The notes under the pieces were generated by a model. That model had not been told where the DNA came from. It searched no databases and saw only the letters and a program-made list of their open reading frames with translations. From assembly GCF_026151345.1 (NCBI RefSeq), contig NZ_JAMQPR010000002.1, forward strand, positions 203,408 through 267,407: a stretch of 64,000 nucleotides of DNA, written 5' to 3'. Both the position numbers and the translations under genes were made by a program. The stretch comes from Leptospira paudalimensis. Its GTDB lineage: Bacteria > Spirochaetota > Leptospiria > Leptospirales > Leptospiraceae. This document shows positions 24,896 to 34,482 of the stretch, piece after piece. Position 1 is the stretch's first letter; each line of letters begins with the position of its first letter.

Positions 24896-26896
24896 ATGTT
24901 GGATCCAAATCTCCCAGAATTAAAAGTCATGGACTACACGGCCTGCCTCCAAAAGGTGCAGGCTATGGATTCTCGTGGAGATTTTTCTTACAAGGGGATC
25001 TATAAAGTTCTACTTGTTATCTTTGAATGGACAGATAAATTTTTACAAAACAAAGTTTTGCCGAATGTCGAACAGATTGAACGGGATAGTTCCATTGACA
25101 GAGATCGCACAGAAAATTATGTAATTGATCTCAGTTATAAACAAAACCCTGCAATCATCAAAAAATTAAATGTATTAGAATTTCATCCCAATGAACCAGG
25201 GGATCCAGAAAATCCTAAAACCTACATCAAACACAATACAGTTTTTGCAAGACCGACAACTTCTGATGGCGGAACGGCTTTCCGATACGCACTTGGTTTA
25301 AACGAACTTTCAACTTCTGCGATCAAGGGATGGTTCAATGAGAAACGAAAGTATGTTGGTAAAGAAAAAATGCGGAAAGTCATCAAAGCAGCTGTTGATG
25401 CCAATCGCCTTTTTGATACTTATGCTTCTACAGAATTAGGAAATTTGTTCCAATGCCCGTATGACAAAACAAAGGTACAAAAGGATGCAACGATTGTCAT
25501 CCACCTCAAACCAATTCTCAAACAATTGGTAGATGATAAAATTTTATTTTTCTTTCGAAACGACTCTGCTTCGAGGCCTGCTAACAAAAGTGTATTTTTA
25601 TACAATCGACCTTCCGAAATTTCGGATCGCTATGATGCCTATGTGGATTATGCAAAAAATACCATTTATCCTGCGTTAAAAAATTTGGGTGTGATGGGTG
25701 AGATCACTGAAGATTCTTGGAATTCACCTAAAAACATATTAACCGAAATCAAAGGATATATGAATGAATCTTATGGTGACCAAAAAACTCTGATGGAAGA
25801 GTGTTTGGTGTTAAATGAAATCATAGAAAAAGATCGAGAAAAAGAAGAAAAACAAAAACGAAAACAACAAATTGAAGATCTAATGGCATTTCTTGCTGAA
25901 GCAGGTAGGATAGTTGAGGTAAACTTACTACGTGTGAGCGGGGAACCACTTACTGATGAGTTTCGTTCCATGTTATTATCACAGCCAGAAGTGTTATATA
26001 CTGAATATGCAGACAAACGAGTGTTCAATGAATTTATTTTACATAAATCTTGTATCCCTCAGGCGATTGAATCAGCAAAGCGAACCTTCCAAATCAAACA
26101 TTCTGATTTAGAAATCCGTGTACTGAATCAAATGAACGTGACACTTCATTTGAATGATGAAAGTCCAAAAAGACTTTTAGAAGAAATTGAAGCTCAAAGT
26201 TTGTTTCAATTTTTGCCATTTTTTACAAGGTTATGGAGGATGATTATGGGTAATATGACTGTCCATAAATTCGAAATTCCTCCCATCAAAGCAAGACTCC
26301 AACAACAACTCACAAAAGATTTGGCGAGCCAAAAAGTTAAAAAGATATCACAAGAAAAAGAAAAACTTGTCAAAACTAGGTTGAAAGAAAGAGAAGAAGC
26401 AGAAAAAGACGCAGAACGAAAATCGAAACAAAGTCATTCACAAACCAATTCTTCTAACAATTCACAAGACGATGATGAAGATATAGAACCAGTAAAACAA
26501 GGTAGCCCTGAAGAAGAAAAAAAATGGAAAGAATCCATTGAATCCATTGTTCGTATCTTGGATGAAGCGTGGGAGTTCGGTGTGTATCCTGATCGTGAGT
26601 ATGTTTTATCCAAACTCAATGGAAAGTTTACTGAAGAAAATTTGATCTTTTTCTTAAAAAAATTTGGCGGAAAAGAAATCTATAGTTTTCCAATCCGTAA
26701 CCAAAGAGAAAAGTTTCCTTGGCCCATTTTGATTTCAACTGGGTATTTGAAACGACATGGCAAAAAACTATTTGATAAAGTTTCTGCTGAAAGTGAACGC
26801 CAAAGAAATGATAAGTTCCCAAACCAAGAAAAATTCGACCTTGCGGAATCGCAGTTAGATTTTTTAAACCGAATTTTACCCAAACTAAAACCATAA
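24896..26896 (+). CDS. Leptospiral protein of unknown function, 666 residues, coiled-coil regions
   Basis: I do not recognise this gene. No signal peptide or membrane segment; it should be cytoplasmic. Residues 1-330 look globular and mixed. Around 310-325 there is a Lys/Glu heptad-like stretch ([19 protein letters not shown]), a second domain runs to about 470, then a highly charged coiled coil ([20 protein letters not shown]..., 480-510) and a Ser/Asn/Asp linker, and a helical C-terminal domain with [19 protein letters not shown] and a basic end. It lies between asd and pyruvate kinase on the same strand, with gaps of 15 and 4 bases, so it is probably co-transcribed with them. Confidence 0.75.
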   Translation: MLDPNLPELKVMDYTACLQKVQAMDSRGDFSYKGIYKVLLVIFEWTDKFLQNKVLPNVEQIERDSSIDRDRTENYVIDLSYKQNPAIIKKLNVLEFHPNEPGDPENPKTYIKHNTVFARPTTSDGGTAFRYALGLNELSTSAIKGWFNEKRKYVGKEKMRKVIKAAVDANRLFDTYASTELGNLFQCPYDKTKVQKDATIVIHLKPILKQLVDDKILFFFRNDSASRPANKSVFLYNRPSEISDRYDAYVDYAKNTIYPALKNLGVMGEITEDSWNSPKNILTEIKGYMNESYGDQKTLMEECLVLNEIIEKDREKEEKQKRKQQIEDLMAFLAEAGRIVEVNLLRVSGEPLTDEFRSMLLSQPEVLYTEYADKRVFNEFILHKSCIPQAIESAKRTFQIKHSDLEIRVLNQMNVTLHLNDESPKRLLEEIEAQSLFQFLPFFTRLWRMIMGNMTVHKFEIPPIKARLQQQLTKDLASQKVKKISQEKEKLVKTRLKEREEAEKDAERKSKQSHSQTNSSNNSQDDDEDIEPVKQGSPEEEKKWKESIESIVRILDEAWEFGVYPDREYVLSKLNGKFTEENLIFFLKKFGGKEIYSFPIRNQREKFPWPILISTGYLKRHGKKLFDKVSAESERQRNDKFPNQEKFDLAESQLDFLNRILPKLKP

Positions 26897-26900
26897 GATT

Positions 26901-28334
26901 ATGCCAGCAATTGAACAACTAAGAGCAAGAAAAACAAAGATCGTATGCACTATCGGGCCTGCGACAGCATCCAAAGAAATGATCCGAAGTTTAGCTTTGG
27001 CAGGGATGAATATCGCAAGGATCAACATGAGTCATGGTGACCATGAATTTCACCGTAAGATCATTCGAATCATAAAATCTTTAAACAAGGATGAATTACA
27101 CAAACATCCAATTTCGATTCTACTGGATACACAAGGGCCAGAAATTCGAACTGGGGATGTACAAAATGACTTACACCTAAAGGTAGGAGAAACGTTTACA
27201 TTTCATATCATACCTGGTATGGAAGCGGAAGCGCAGAGTGTTTTTGTAAACTACCGTGATATCGTAAAAGATTTAAAAGTAGGTGATAAGGTCACAGTTG
27301 ATAACGGTTTGATTAACCTCGCTGTCCAAGAAATCAGAGAAAATGAACTAATTTGTACTGTGTTAGACGGCGGAAAACTAGGTTCCAGAAAACATATCAA
27401 TTTACCTGGAATTCGAGTAAACATTCCTTCGATCACACCGAAGGACCAAAAGGATATTCTGTTTGGTTTAGAAGAGGATATTGATTTTGTGGCCCTTTCG
27501 TTTGTGCGATCAAAAGAAGATGTCTTGCAACTAAGAGAGATCATCGATGAAAAAAAACACCATGCACAAATCATAGCCAAAATTGAAGACCAAGAAGGTC
27601 TCAAAAACTTAGATGAGATCATCAAAACCTCTGATGGAATCATGGTAGCTCGTGGAGATTTGGGTGTTGAAATTGAAATTGAAGAACTCCCAATCGTACA
27701 ACGACGGATTGTCAAACGATGCCAAGAAGAAGGGAAACGAGTGATCGTTGCCACTCACTTACTTGAATCAATGATCCACAATCCTTCTCCTACTAGAGCG
27801 GAAGTCACTGACGTTGCGAATGCAGTTTACGAGGAAGCTGATGCCATTATGCTTTCCGGGGAAACGGCAATGGGAAAATACCCGGTTCGTTGTGTTGAAA
27901 TGTTGGATAAAATTGCACGTCGAATGGAAATGTCGATTAACTTAGGTCTTGCTGCACAAAGAAAACCTAAAGACCAAAAGGAAGAAATGGCAAGATCGGC
28001 CGCTAATTTAGCAGATTCGATGCAAGCTCATGCAATCATTGCCATCACTAGACGTGGAATCACTGCAAATAATTTGGCATCCTTTCACCCAAGGTATCCG
28101 ATTGTTCACGCATTTACTAATATGACATCTGTTAGGCGAAAACTTTGGTTGACGCGCGGAGTTATTCCTTACCGAGTTGATTTTTCTTCTGATCCAGAAA
28201 AAACGATTAATTTAGCCATTCAAACTTTAGTGAATAATGGTTATTTGCAAACAGGAGAAAAGGTAGTGATTTTATCCGACATCATTGCCGGAGACGATCG
28301 AGTCGAAACGATTCAAGTCCGCGAAGTAAAGTAA
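26901..28334 (+). CDS. pyk: Pyruvate kinase
   Basis: The protein has 477 residues. [13 protein letters not shown] is the N-terminal signature, [16 protein letters not shown] holds the ADP-binding region, [10 protein letters not shown] is conserved, [11 protein letters not shown] contains the catalytic Lys, and [11 protein letters not shown] binds the metal and phosphate. The C-terminal allosteric domain is present ([13 protein letters not shown]). It converts phosphoenolpyruvate and ADP to pyruvate and ATP. Leptospira lives on fatty acids and does not use sugars as main carbon source, so the enzyme here probably serves central interconversion. It is in one orientation with asd and the gene between. 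Confidence 0.96.
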   Translation: MPAIEQLRARKTKIVCTIGPATASKEMIRSLALAGMNIARINMSHGDHEFHRKIIRIIKSLNKDELHKHPISILLDTQGPEIRTGDVQNDLHLKVGETFTFHIIPGMEAEAQSVFVNYRDIVKDLKVGDKVTVDNGLINLAVQEIRENELICTVLDGGKLGSRKHINLPGIRVNIPSITPKDQKDILFGLEEDIDFVALSFVRSKEDVLQLREIIDEKKHHAQIIAKIEDQEGLKNLDEIIKTSDGIMVARGDLGVEIEIEELPIVQRRIVKRCQEEGKRVIVATHLLESMIHNPSPTRAEVTDVANAVYEEADAIMLSGETAMGKYPVRCVEMLDKIARRMEMSINLGLAAQRKPKDQKEEMARSAANLADSMQAHAIIAITRRGITANNLASFHPRYPIVHAFTNMTSVRRKLWLTRGVIPYRVDFSSDPEKTINLAIQTLVNNGYLQTGEKVVILSDIIAGDDRVETIQVREVK

Positions 28335-28338
28335 GTTC

Positions 28339-29760
28339 ATGTCATTTTGGAATTCGATGATGGGGTTGGTATGTTTATCAACGTTTATCGCGATTTCAGT
28401 TTATGCAGAAGAAAGAAACTCTGATGTTCCCGAATGGTTAGGTGAGTTCAAAAAATTAGATGAAAAGGAACTTGCCAATAAAAAGGAAGGCTGGTATGCA
28501 ACTGGTTTACCTCTTTTTGGGAATGATGCAGTAAATGGCTCCGGGCTTGGTCTTTTAGCCAATGTATTTTATAATGGCACAAAAAAAGATTCCTCCTTTA
28601 AATATACACCATACGAACATATGTTCAACGTCGGTGTATATCGTACCAATCGTGGTACTGAAAATAATTATCTTGCTTGGGATGCTCCTTATTTTTTAGA
28701 TACAGCCTACCGATTACGATCCTACGTGGGTCACGATGCAAGTTATTATAACCAATATTTTGGTGTTGGGACTGAGAGTTTACAACCATTGTATTTCAGA
28801 GATCGAAATGCAGATGGGAGTAGAATCGTTCGAAACGCAACCTATTCAGATTTTGAGAATGCCAATTCGTATGCAAAGAACAGAGGCCCGGGGCGTGAAT
28901 TAACTTCAACTCAACATTATCATGACTACCAATTTGAAACAACTTATGGTCAATTCAATGCTGATAAAACAATTTTCCAAGTTTTTAGAGTTTGGGGTGG
29001 AGTAGAGTTTTCGAAGAATATTGTTAGGCGGTATGACGGAAATTCGGTTGATGCTAAGGAACCACTAACCGGAGTTACAGTGCCGGCAATTGAAGATTCT
29101 TCAAAATTAACAGAAGATTCAAACGCTGGGAAAATCATAGGTGTACATGGTGGAAATTTAAACTACGTGAGGGGCGGAATTGCTTTTGATACAAGAGATT
29201 ACGAACCTGATCCAGATAGAGGTTGGCTCATTGAATACAATGTCAATAAAGCTGAAAGATCGATAGGCTCGGATTTTAATTACTTAAGGCATTTTGGACA
29301 AATTAAAAATTTTTACCAACCATTCCCTAAATTATTTGAAGAGTTTGTTATCGCACAACGTGCAGCATTAACTAAGATAGAAGGTGAAGTTCCTTTTTTT
29401 GAATATCGATATTTATTTTCCATCGATGGTCCTATGGGAGCATTGGGTGGACAGAATACATTACGTGGTTATAGGCAGGAACGTTTTGTAGGACCTGTGA
29501 TTGGTTTTTACAATATAGAACTAAGGTATCGGGTTGGAAGTTTTTCATTGTGGGATCAGTTTTTCCAATTGAGTATTGTCCCATTTTACGATGTAGGTCG
29601 AGTTTGGGATAAAATCAAACAGGTAAGCACAATGGATTATAAACATTCACGTGGATTAGGATTACGGTTGGTTTGGGACCAAGCTACCGTAATCCTAATG
29701 GACTATGCCTTTTCACGTGAAGACCAATTATTTTATTTAGACATTGGTCATACTTTTTAA
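28339..29760 (+). CDS. Omp85/BamA-like outer-membrane beta-barrel without clear POTRA domains
   Basis: The protein has 473 residues. A signal sequence (WNSMMGLVCLSTFIAISVYA) leads to a mature protein with many alternating amphipathic strands and a terminal Phe (YLDIGHTF), typical of an outer-membrane barrel. The motif GGQNTLRGYRQERFVG matches the lid-loop RGY/F signature of the Omp85 bacterial surface antigen family, and the last strands RGLGLRLVWDQATVILMDYAFS also fit. Only about 50 residues precede the first strand, too few for POTRA domains, so it is a barrel-only member of the patatin/FhaC-like group. It follows pyk after 4 bases. Substrate unknown. Confidence 0.8.
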   Translation: MSFWNSMMGLVCLSTFIAISVYAEERNSDVPEWLGEFKKLDEKELANKKEGWYATGLPLFGNDAVNGSGLGLLANVFYNGTKKDSSFKYTPYEHMFNVGVYRTNRGTENNYLAWDAPYFLDTAYRLRSYVGHDASYYNQYFGVGTESLQPLYFRDRNADGSRIVRNATYSDFENANSYAKNRGPGRELTSTQHYHDYQFETTYGQFNADKTIFQVFRVWGGVEFSKNIVRRYDGNSVDAKEPLTGVTVPAIEDSSKLTEDSNAGKIIGVHGGNLNYVRGGIAFDTRDYEPDPDRGWLIEYNVNKAERSIGSDFNYLRHFGQIKNFYQPFPKLFEEFVIAQRAALTKIEGEVPFFEYRYLFSIDGPMGALGGQNTLRGYRQERFVGPVIGFYNIELRYRVGSFSLWDQFFQLSIVPFYDVGRVWDKIKQVSTMDYKHSRGLGLRLVWDQATVILMDYAFSREDQLFYLDIGHTF

Positions 29761-29764
29761 ATTT

Positions 29765-30067
29765 TTAGTTAAATCTTTCTTTTCGAATTACTTCTACATC
29801 ATTCATAAAGATCACCATAGGATATTTTTCTAAATATTTATCCGATATAATTTGAAATATCTTTAGGGCTTTACCTTCCGAGACTAAGGATTCTAATCTT
29901 ATGTTTTTTCCTTCCCAAGAAGTTAGATGCTCATGATTAATTCCCTCTCCTTTGGCTTCACTGATCGTATATCCTTTGACGTTCAGAGATTTAAGTTCAG
30001 ACACTAATCGATCTTGGAGAGCTTCATCAGCAATGATGGTGATGAGTTTTGCTTTTTCTAATTTCAT
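29765..30067 (-). CDS. sbtB: SbtB-like PII-family protein
   Basis: The true start is ATG 30067, with GGAG 6 bases before it; the ATG at 30079 sits inside the sbtA stop region. This gives 100 residues. The fold pattern of a PII protein is visible: strand LITIIADE, helix, then KGYTISEAKGEG, the entry to the T-loop, and ALKIFQIISDKYLEKYPMVIFMNDVEVI at the end. It resembles SbtB, the PII-like regulator of the SbtA bicarbonate transporter in cyanobacteria, which binds adenine nucleotides such as cAMP. The Cys pair of the cyanobacterial C-terminal loop is absent. Next gene upstream in the operon is sbtA. Confidence 0.8.
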   Translation of the reverse strand: MKLEKAKLITIIADEALQDRLVSELKSLNVKGYTISEAKGEGINHEHLTSWEGKNIRLESLVSEGKALKIFQIISDKYLEKYPMVIFMNDVEVIRKERFN

Positions 30068-30068
30068 T

Positions 30069-31046
30069 TTAAACTCCATAAAGGTATTTCGAAACAGTTA
30101 AATAGAATGGTAATCCAACTGATAGGTTAAAAGGGAAGGTGATGGCAAGAGATGCAGTGAGGTAAATGGCAGGACTCGCTTCCGGTATTGCTATTCTAAC
30201 TGCTGCAGGTGCAGCAATATAGGATGCACTTGCACTGAGTGTCCCAAGAACCATCGCTCCACCCATGGATAATCCAATGAATTTACCTAAATACAACCCA
30301 AACATCGCTGTAACGATTGGAAAAAGAATTCCAAATCCAATTAAGAAAACACCAGCTTTCTTAAGATCTGTAAGTCTCCTTCCTGTTACAATTCCAACTT
30401 CCAATAAGAATAAAATTAACATTCCTCGGAATGGTGCTTCAAATAGGGGAGCAAATTGTTCATGACCTTTTTTTCCTGAGATCATTCCAATGATAAGGCC
30501 ACCTAATAGTAACAAGGTTCCTTTTCCAGTTAGAAGTTCGTGTAAAATTTTTCCCCAAGAAGATTCATCAGACTTATCAGTTGGATTCATTTTTACAAGT
30601 AATAAAGCTACAAGGATTGCTGGGATTTCCATAATAGCAAGCATACTTGGCATAAAACCTTCATAGGTAATCTGCAATGAATCCAAAAATGCGAGTGCTT
30701 CACTGAAAGTTACAGCAGAAACAGATCCGTAGTGCGCGGCTAGAGCAGCAGCATTTGCTTTATCGTATTTCCCGAATTTGGTAAGTATTCCATAGGCTAT
30801 GAGCGGGATTGATATACACAATATCAATGCTGCCATAGCTGGTTTATAAAATTCTACCAAGGTTGTGTTACTTAATTTAACTCCTCCTTTAAGCCCGATA
30901 GCGAATAAAAGATAGATAGTTAAACCTGAATACATACCATCTGGAAATTTTAAATCACTTTTGATGATGGTTGCAATGATTCCTAGCAAAAATGCTAGGA
31001 ACATTGGTGTTTGTAAATTTGCAACTAATGCATGTAATATGTCCAT
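30069..31046 (-). CDS. sbtA: SbtA-type sodium-dependent bicarbonate transporter
   Basis: The protein has 325 residues and about ten membrane helices in two similar halves. KSDLKFPDGMYSGLTIYLLFAIGLKGG at the start and, in the middle, LLLVKMNPTDKSDE...LLHELLTGKGTLLLLGGLIIG match the SbtA family (DUF897). Known members import bicarbonate with sodium in cyanobacteria and are regulated by the adjacent SbtB. The second half contains GTLSASASYIAAPAAVRIAIPEASPAIYLTASLAITFPFN, the highly conserved repeat with the ion-binding region. It starts 10 bases after the carbonic anhydrase stop, and sbtB starts 2 bases after its end. Confidence 0.9.
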   Translation of the reverse strand: MDILHALVANLQTPMFLAFLLGIIATIIKSDLKFPDGMYSGLTIYLLFAIGLKGGVKLSNTTLVEFYKPAMAALILCISIPLIAYGILTKFGKYDKANAAALAAHYGSVSAVTFSEALAFLDSLQITYEGFMPSMLAIMEIPAILVALLLVKMNPTDKSDESSWGKILHELLTGKGTLLLLGGLIIGMISGKKGHEQFAPLFEAPFRGMLILFLLEVGIVTGRRLTDLKKAGVFLIGFGILFPIVTAMFGLYLGKFIGLSMGGAMVLGTLSASASYIAAPAAVRIAIPEASPAIYLTASLAITFPFNLSVGLPFYLTVSKYLYGV

Positions 31047-31055
31047 CTTGGTTAC

Positions 31056-31739
31056 CTATTTTGTAATAGTAGAGATGTATTCTTCAGAAAGATAATTTAC
31101 TTTCCCAGTTTCTAAATCGTAAACTGCACCTACGATTTGTAATTGGCCTTTGTTATAATATTTAGAAAGGATGGGGTCTAGTTTACGTAAGGAAACAACT
31201 TGGTATGCAACATTGGCTTTAACTGCATTGTCCAAATAATCACCTTCCATATTTTTTACTTTTTCTGCAGCGGGTTTAATCGAATTAGTTAGTGCAATGA
31301 TATGACCTGGAACATCTTCGGCTTTGCAGGCGGCACCAACAGCACCACAACTCGTATGTCCGAGAACAACAATCAAATTGACTCCCAACACTACCACAGA
31401 GAATTCAATCGAACCCCAAGATGCGTAAGTTGAAACTTGGCCTGCTGTTCTTAAGATGAATAAATCACCAAGTCCTTGGTCGAAAATGATTTCATTGGGA
31501 ACTCTTGAATCAGAACATCCAACGATGGTCGCAAATGGATGTTGTTTTTTTGACACTTCCTTGATTCGATCTACAGATTGGTTGGGACGAATTGATTTCC
31601 CTTGCACAAATCGTAAATTTCCTTCTACCAATTTTTGTAATGCGTCTTTTGCTGAAATACCGGCACTGTTTGTTTGCGCCACTACCTGAGTCGAAATCGA
31701 TAAAATCAGAAAACTGATGAGGAACTTGCTACCTTTCAT
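31056..31739 (-). CDS. Beta-type carbonic anhydrase, exported
   Basis: The start is ATG 31739, with GGAG 7 bases before it; a longer frame exists but lacks a ribosome site. The protein has 227 residues. A signal peptide (KGSKFLISFLILSISTQVVAQ) precedes the enzyme, so it should be periplasmic. The zinc ligands of a beta-carbonic anhydrase are present: CSDSRVP (Cys, with the Asp-Arg dyad) and GHTSCGAVGAA (His and Cys), and DLFILRTAGQ is also conserved. It interconverts carbon dioxide and bicarbonate outside the inner membrane, next to the transporter encoded by the following gene. A stem (CTTCCAA/TTGGAAG, 31757-31776) lies in its leader. Confidence 0.94.
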   Translation of the reverse strand: MKGSKFLISFLILSISTQVVAQTNSAGISAKDALQKLVEGNLRFVQGKSIRPNQSVDRIKEVSKKQHPFATIVGCSDSRVPNEIIFDQGLGDLFILRTAGQVSTYASWGSIEFSVVVLGVNLIVVLGHTSCGAVGAACKAEDVPGHIIALTNSIKPAAEKVKNMEGDYLDNAVKANVAYQVVSLRKLDPILSKYYNKGQLQIVGAVYDLETGKVNYLSEEYISTITK

Positions 31740-31763
31740 TGAAATTCTCCTTAGTGCTTCCAA

Positions 31764-32049
31764 TCCAACTTGGAAGTTCTAAATATACATAAAAATAATT
31801 CGCGAATAAAAATACACGAAAAAAAATGCGTATGATTGAAAAAATGTACCCTGTTTTGGGTTCAAAAGTTTGCAATTTAGGGATTCGATAAGGAGAGAAG
31901 AAGGGCCAAATGGTCCAATCTTTGATTCAAATTACATTCAATGTAAAAAACACAGAATAGGTGTAGGGGATCTCGGGATTGGACAGGAAAACTGACTGAT
32001 TTGGATAGCCAGAGTTCCTTTCCGAATTCGTTTCCAAGGATACCTTTTT
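31764..32049. other. Intergenic stretch of about 290 bases, no gene seen
   Basis: It lies upstream of the carbonic anhydrase and downstream of pirin, both on the minus strand. It is AT-rich near 31780-31850 and probably holds the promoter of the bicarbonate operon, but I could not fix a convincing -35/-10 pair. A chance 16-codon frame at 31908 was rejected. Confidence 0.4.
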
Positions 32050-32787
32050 CTATTTCATTGGAATTTCTATGACGAGTAATTCTGATTTAACATCTGCTTG
32101 GATCTGGTATTCACCCGCTCCCCAAAGTCCCACTGCATCTCTACGTTCTAAGGTTGTGCTTTCCGTGGAAATTTTCCCTTGGATGAGGAATACATAAATC
32201 CCTTGGTTAGGAGCATGTACCTTGTAAGAAAGGGTTTTGCCAGGTTCCAAAGTTGCGAGAGAAAAGTATGCGTCTTGGTTGATCCATACAGCTTCTTCAT
32301 CAATTGGGGAAACGACAGTTTGGAACCGGTTCAAACGACCAGCTTCTGGAAATGTTTTTTGGTCATACCTAGGTTGGATATTAGTAACCTTCGGTAAGAT
32401 CCAGATTTGCAAAAAATTGACCTTTTTGTCTGAGCTATGATTGAATTCGGAATGTTGGATCCCAGAGCCCGCAGACATGATTTGTACATCTCCGGTTTTG
32501 ATGACACCATTCGTACCTGTACTATCTTTATGAGCTAGTTCTCCAAAGAGGGGGATGGAAATAATCTCCATATTTTGGTGGGGGTGAGTTCCAAATCCCA
32601 TACTAGGTTCTACGATATCATCATTTAGTACACGAAGTGCACCAAAATTGGTTTTGTCTGGGTGGTACCAATGGCCAAAGCTGAAGGAATGGTGGCTGTC
32701 CAACCAACCAAAATTGACATGCCCTCGTTCAGAGGCAGGGTAGAATTTTTTTTGAATGTTGGTTTTGATCGGGTTCGTTGTTTCCAT
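32050..32787 (-). CDS. Pirin family protein (bicupin)
   Basis: The protein has 245 residues with the two-cupin pirin architecture. The N-terminal part ERGHVNFGWLDSHHSFSFGHWYHPD and the metal-ligand stretch MGFGTHPHQNMEIISIPLFGELAHKDS are the pirin signature, and SAGSGIQHSEFNHS follows; the His residues bind a metal in the first cupin. YhhW-like members are quercetin dioxygenases, others are transcription cofactors; the true substrate here is unknown. The start ATG has no ribosome site and lies very close to the predicted transcription start, with an 18-bp perfect palindrome upstream. Confidence 0.92.
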   Translation of the reverse strand: METTNPIKTNIQKKFYPASERGHVNFGWLDSHHSFSFGHWYHPDKTNFGALRVLNDDIVEPSMGFGTHPHQNMEIISIPLFGELAHKDSTGTNGVIKTGDVQIMSAGSGIQHSEFNHSSDKKVNFLQIWILPKVTNIQPRYDQKTFPEAGRLNRFQTVVSPIDEEAVWINQDAYFSLATLEPGKTLSYKVHAPNQGIYVFLIQGKISTESTTLERRDAVGLWGAGEYQIQADVKSELLVIEIPMK

Positions 32788-32793
32788 ATTAAA

Positions 32794-32822
32794 TAGTTTA
32801 ATATTAAACTAAAATTTGTCAA
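32794..32822 (-). promoter_or_regulatory. Pirin promoter with an 18-bp perfect palindromic operator
   Basis: TAGTTTAATATTAAACTA (32794-32811) is a perfect palindrome. On the minus strand it fills the spacer and -10 region of a promoter with a perfect TTGACA box (complement of 32817-32822) and TAAACT at 16 bases. A dimeric regulator of the MarR/HxlR/PadR kind bound here would block RNA polymerase. The transcript would have a leader of about 6 nt. Confidence 0.6.
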
Positions 32823-32895
32823 CTGAGTTTCTATTTCCATTCACTAAAAAAAGAAAATCACTTTCCAATCACTTTGAATCTTAAAGGATCATCCT

Positions 32896-34473
32896 ATGTC
32901 GAAAAGATCCTTAGAATCGATTCAAATGAAAAAAAATTGGTTAGAGTTAGGTCCAGTTTATGTTAATCGAGTGAGGTTTTTACTCGCTGGATTCTATATT
33001 ATCGCGACTTTAGGATCGTTCAAAACGTCTACAACCCTTCAAACAACAAGTTATTTGGTAGGAATCACATGTATGTTTCTCTACGGAGGATTGCAGGCAT
33101 ATTTATTTAAAATTGGCAAACTCAATGCATTTTTCCCGAAATTATTCATTGTTTTGGATATCACCGTATTATTTGCAGTGACTGCATCTGGACTGATGGG
33201 TGGGAGTACAGTTGCTGCCGATTTAATTAAATCACCGACCTTATACGTATTGTATTATTTTTATGTTGTATACTCTGCATTTCTCTTTTCGAAACAGACG
33301 TTACTCACGAGTACTTATTACTCAGCTTTTTGTTTGGTCTTAATTTTAATCATTGGTTATGGACAAGGTGTTTCATTTAAAGAGGCAGAAGGATTACAAA
33401 GTGAAAAAGGAACAGTTGCCATTTCAAATGAAGTATTTAAAATTCTATTTTTAATTTGTTTTGGTTACCTCACTTCAACTGTTTTAAATTTATTAAATGA
33501 AATCAAAAACGAATCAGAAGAAAAACATAAACTTGCTGAACTGGAAAGAGAAAATGCAAACACTCTAAACCAAGATTTAAAAAGAATTGGATCGGAATTA
33601 TTTAATACACTTAAAAGTATTCGTGAACTTAATAACGATTTTAATTTTCAAATAGAATCTCAAGATGTTTCAATTCGAGATCTTACAGAATTTGTTTCTT
33701 CATTTTCAGAGAGCATACAAACATCTGTAGAGAATATTAGCAAACAACATACTCAAATAACATTACTCAATCACAAATCGGATACTTTAAAGTTGAGTAT
33801 CTCTGAAATTGGGAAAGTGGTGGAAGATCTCAATTCGAACATGAGTGATTTCCAAGATAGAAGTAATGTACTTTCGGATACTGTAAAAAATTTAGAAGAA
33901 AGATTGCGTTCTGTCAATATATCCCAAAAGGAAGTTAGTGAAGTAAATGATATCATGGCAGAAATTGCAGATCGCACCAATTTATTGGCATTAAATGCAT
34001 CGATCGAAGCTGCAAGGGCTGGGGAACATGGTCGAGGATTTGCTGTTGTTGCTCAAGAAGTAGCGAAACTAGCAGAAAATTCGAATGAAAATGCAACGAA
34101 GATTAAAAAAATCATCACTACATCGAACCGTTATATTCAGGAGGGGACAGAACTCGCTTCCACAGCCTTAAATCAAACAGAAACCCTTCAATCAAAATAC
34201 GATCTACTAAGTGGTGTGATGAAAACAGCGACATCCAAAATTAATTCACAAAAAGATATAAATAATGAAGTGCTGGAAGCTCTTGATTTAATTGAATCGA
34301 TTTCCAAAGTTTTGGACCAGGAATCGAAAGTATTAGATAAAGATAAAGAACAAATGGTTGCTGTTGTTCACCAAATGGAAGAAATTAATCGAAAAGTTGT
34401 GATAAATGCTAGAAAAATGGGTGATAATACATCAAGTTTGGAAAACCAAGCAAAAGAACTGGCATCTGAATAA
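32896..34473 (+). CDS. Chemoreceptor-like (MCP) signalling protein with membrane-embedded N-terminus
   Basis: The protein has 525 residues. The first 210 hold about six hydrophobic segments ([38 protein letters not shown]) instead of the usual two helices flanking a periplasmic sensor. A coiled coil follows, and the MCP hairpin tip [29 protein letters not shown] lies near residues 356-385. It should couple to CheA/CheW. No methylation or pentapeptide tail is evident. AAGGA stands 8 bases before the ATG. It may sense membrane-associated or intracellular signals. It is divergent from the pirin gene. Confidence 0.9.
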   Translation: MSKRSLESIQMKKNWLELGPVYVNRVRFLLAGFYIIATLGSFKTSTTLQTTSYLVGITCMFLYGGLQAYLFKIGKLNAFFPKLFIVLDITVLFAVTASGLMGGSTVAADLIKSPTLYVLYYFYVVYSAFLFSKQTLLTSTYYSAFCLVLILIIGYGQGVSFKEAEGLQSEKGTVAISNEVFKILFLICFGYLTSTVLNLLNEIKNESEEKHKLAELERENANTLNQDLKRIGSELFNTLKSIRELNNDFNFQIESQDVSIRDLTEFVSSFSESIQTSVENISKQHTQITLLNHKSDTLKLSISEIGKVVEDLNSNMSDFQDRSNVLSDTVKNLEERLRSVNISQKEVSEVNDIMAEIADRTNLLALNASIEAARAGEHGRGFAVVAQEVAKLAENSNENATKIKKIITTSNRYIQEGTELASTALNQTETLQSKYDLLSGVMKTATSKINSQKDINNEVLEALDLIESISKVLDQESKVLDKDKEQMVAVVHQMEEINRKVVINARKMGDNTSSLENQAKELASE

Positions 34474-34482
34474 ACAATTTTA

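Noticed and set aside
31908..31958. A 16-codon frame with GGAGAG a short way upstream, in the gap before the carbonic anhydrase
   Set aside because: The spacing to the ATG is too large and nothing else supports it.
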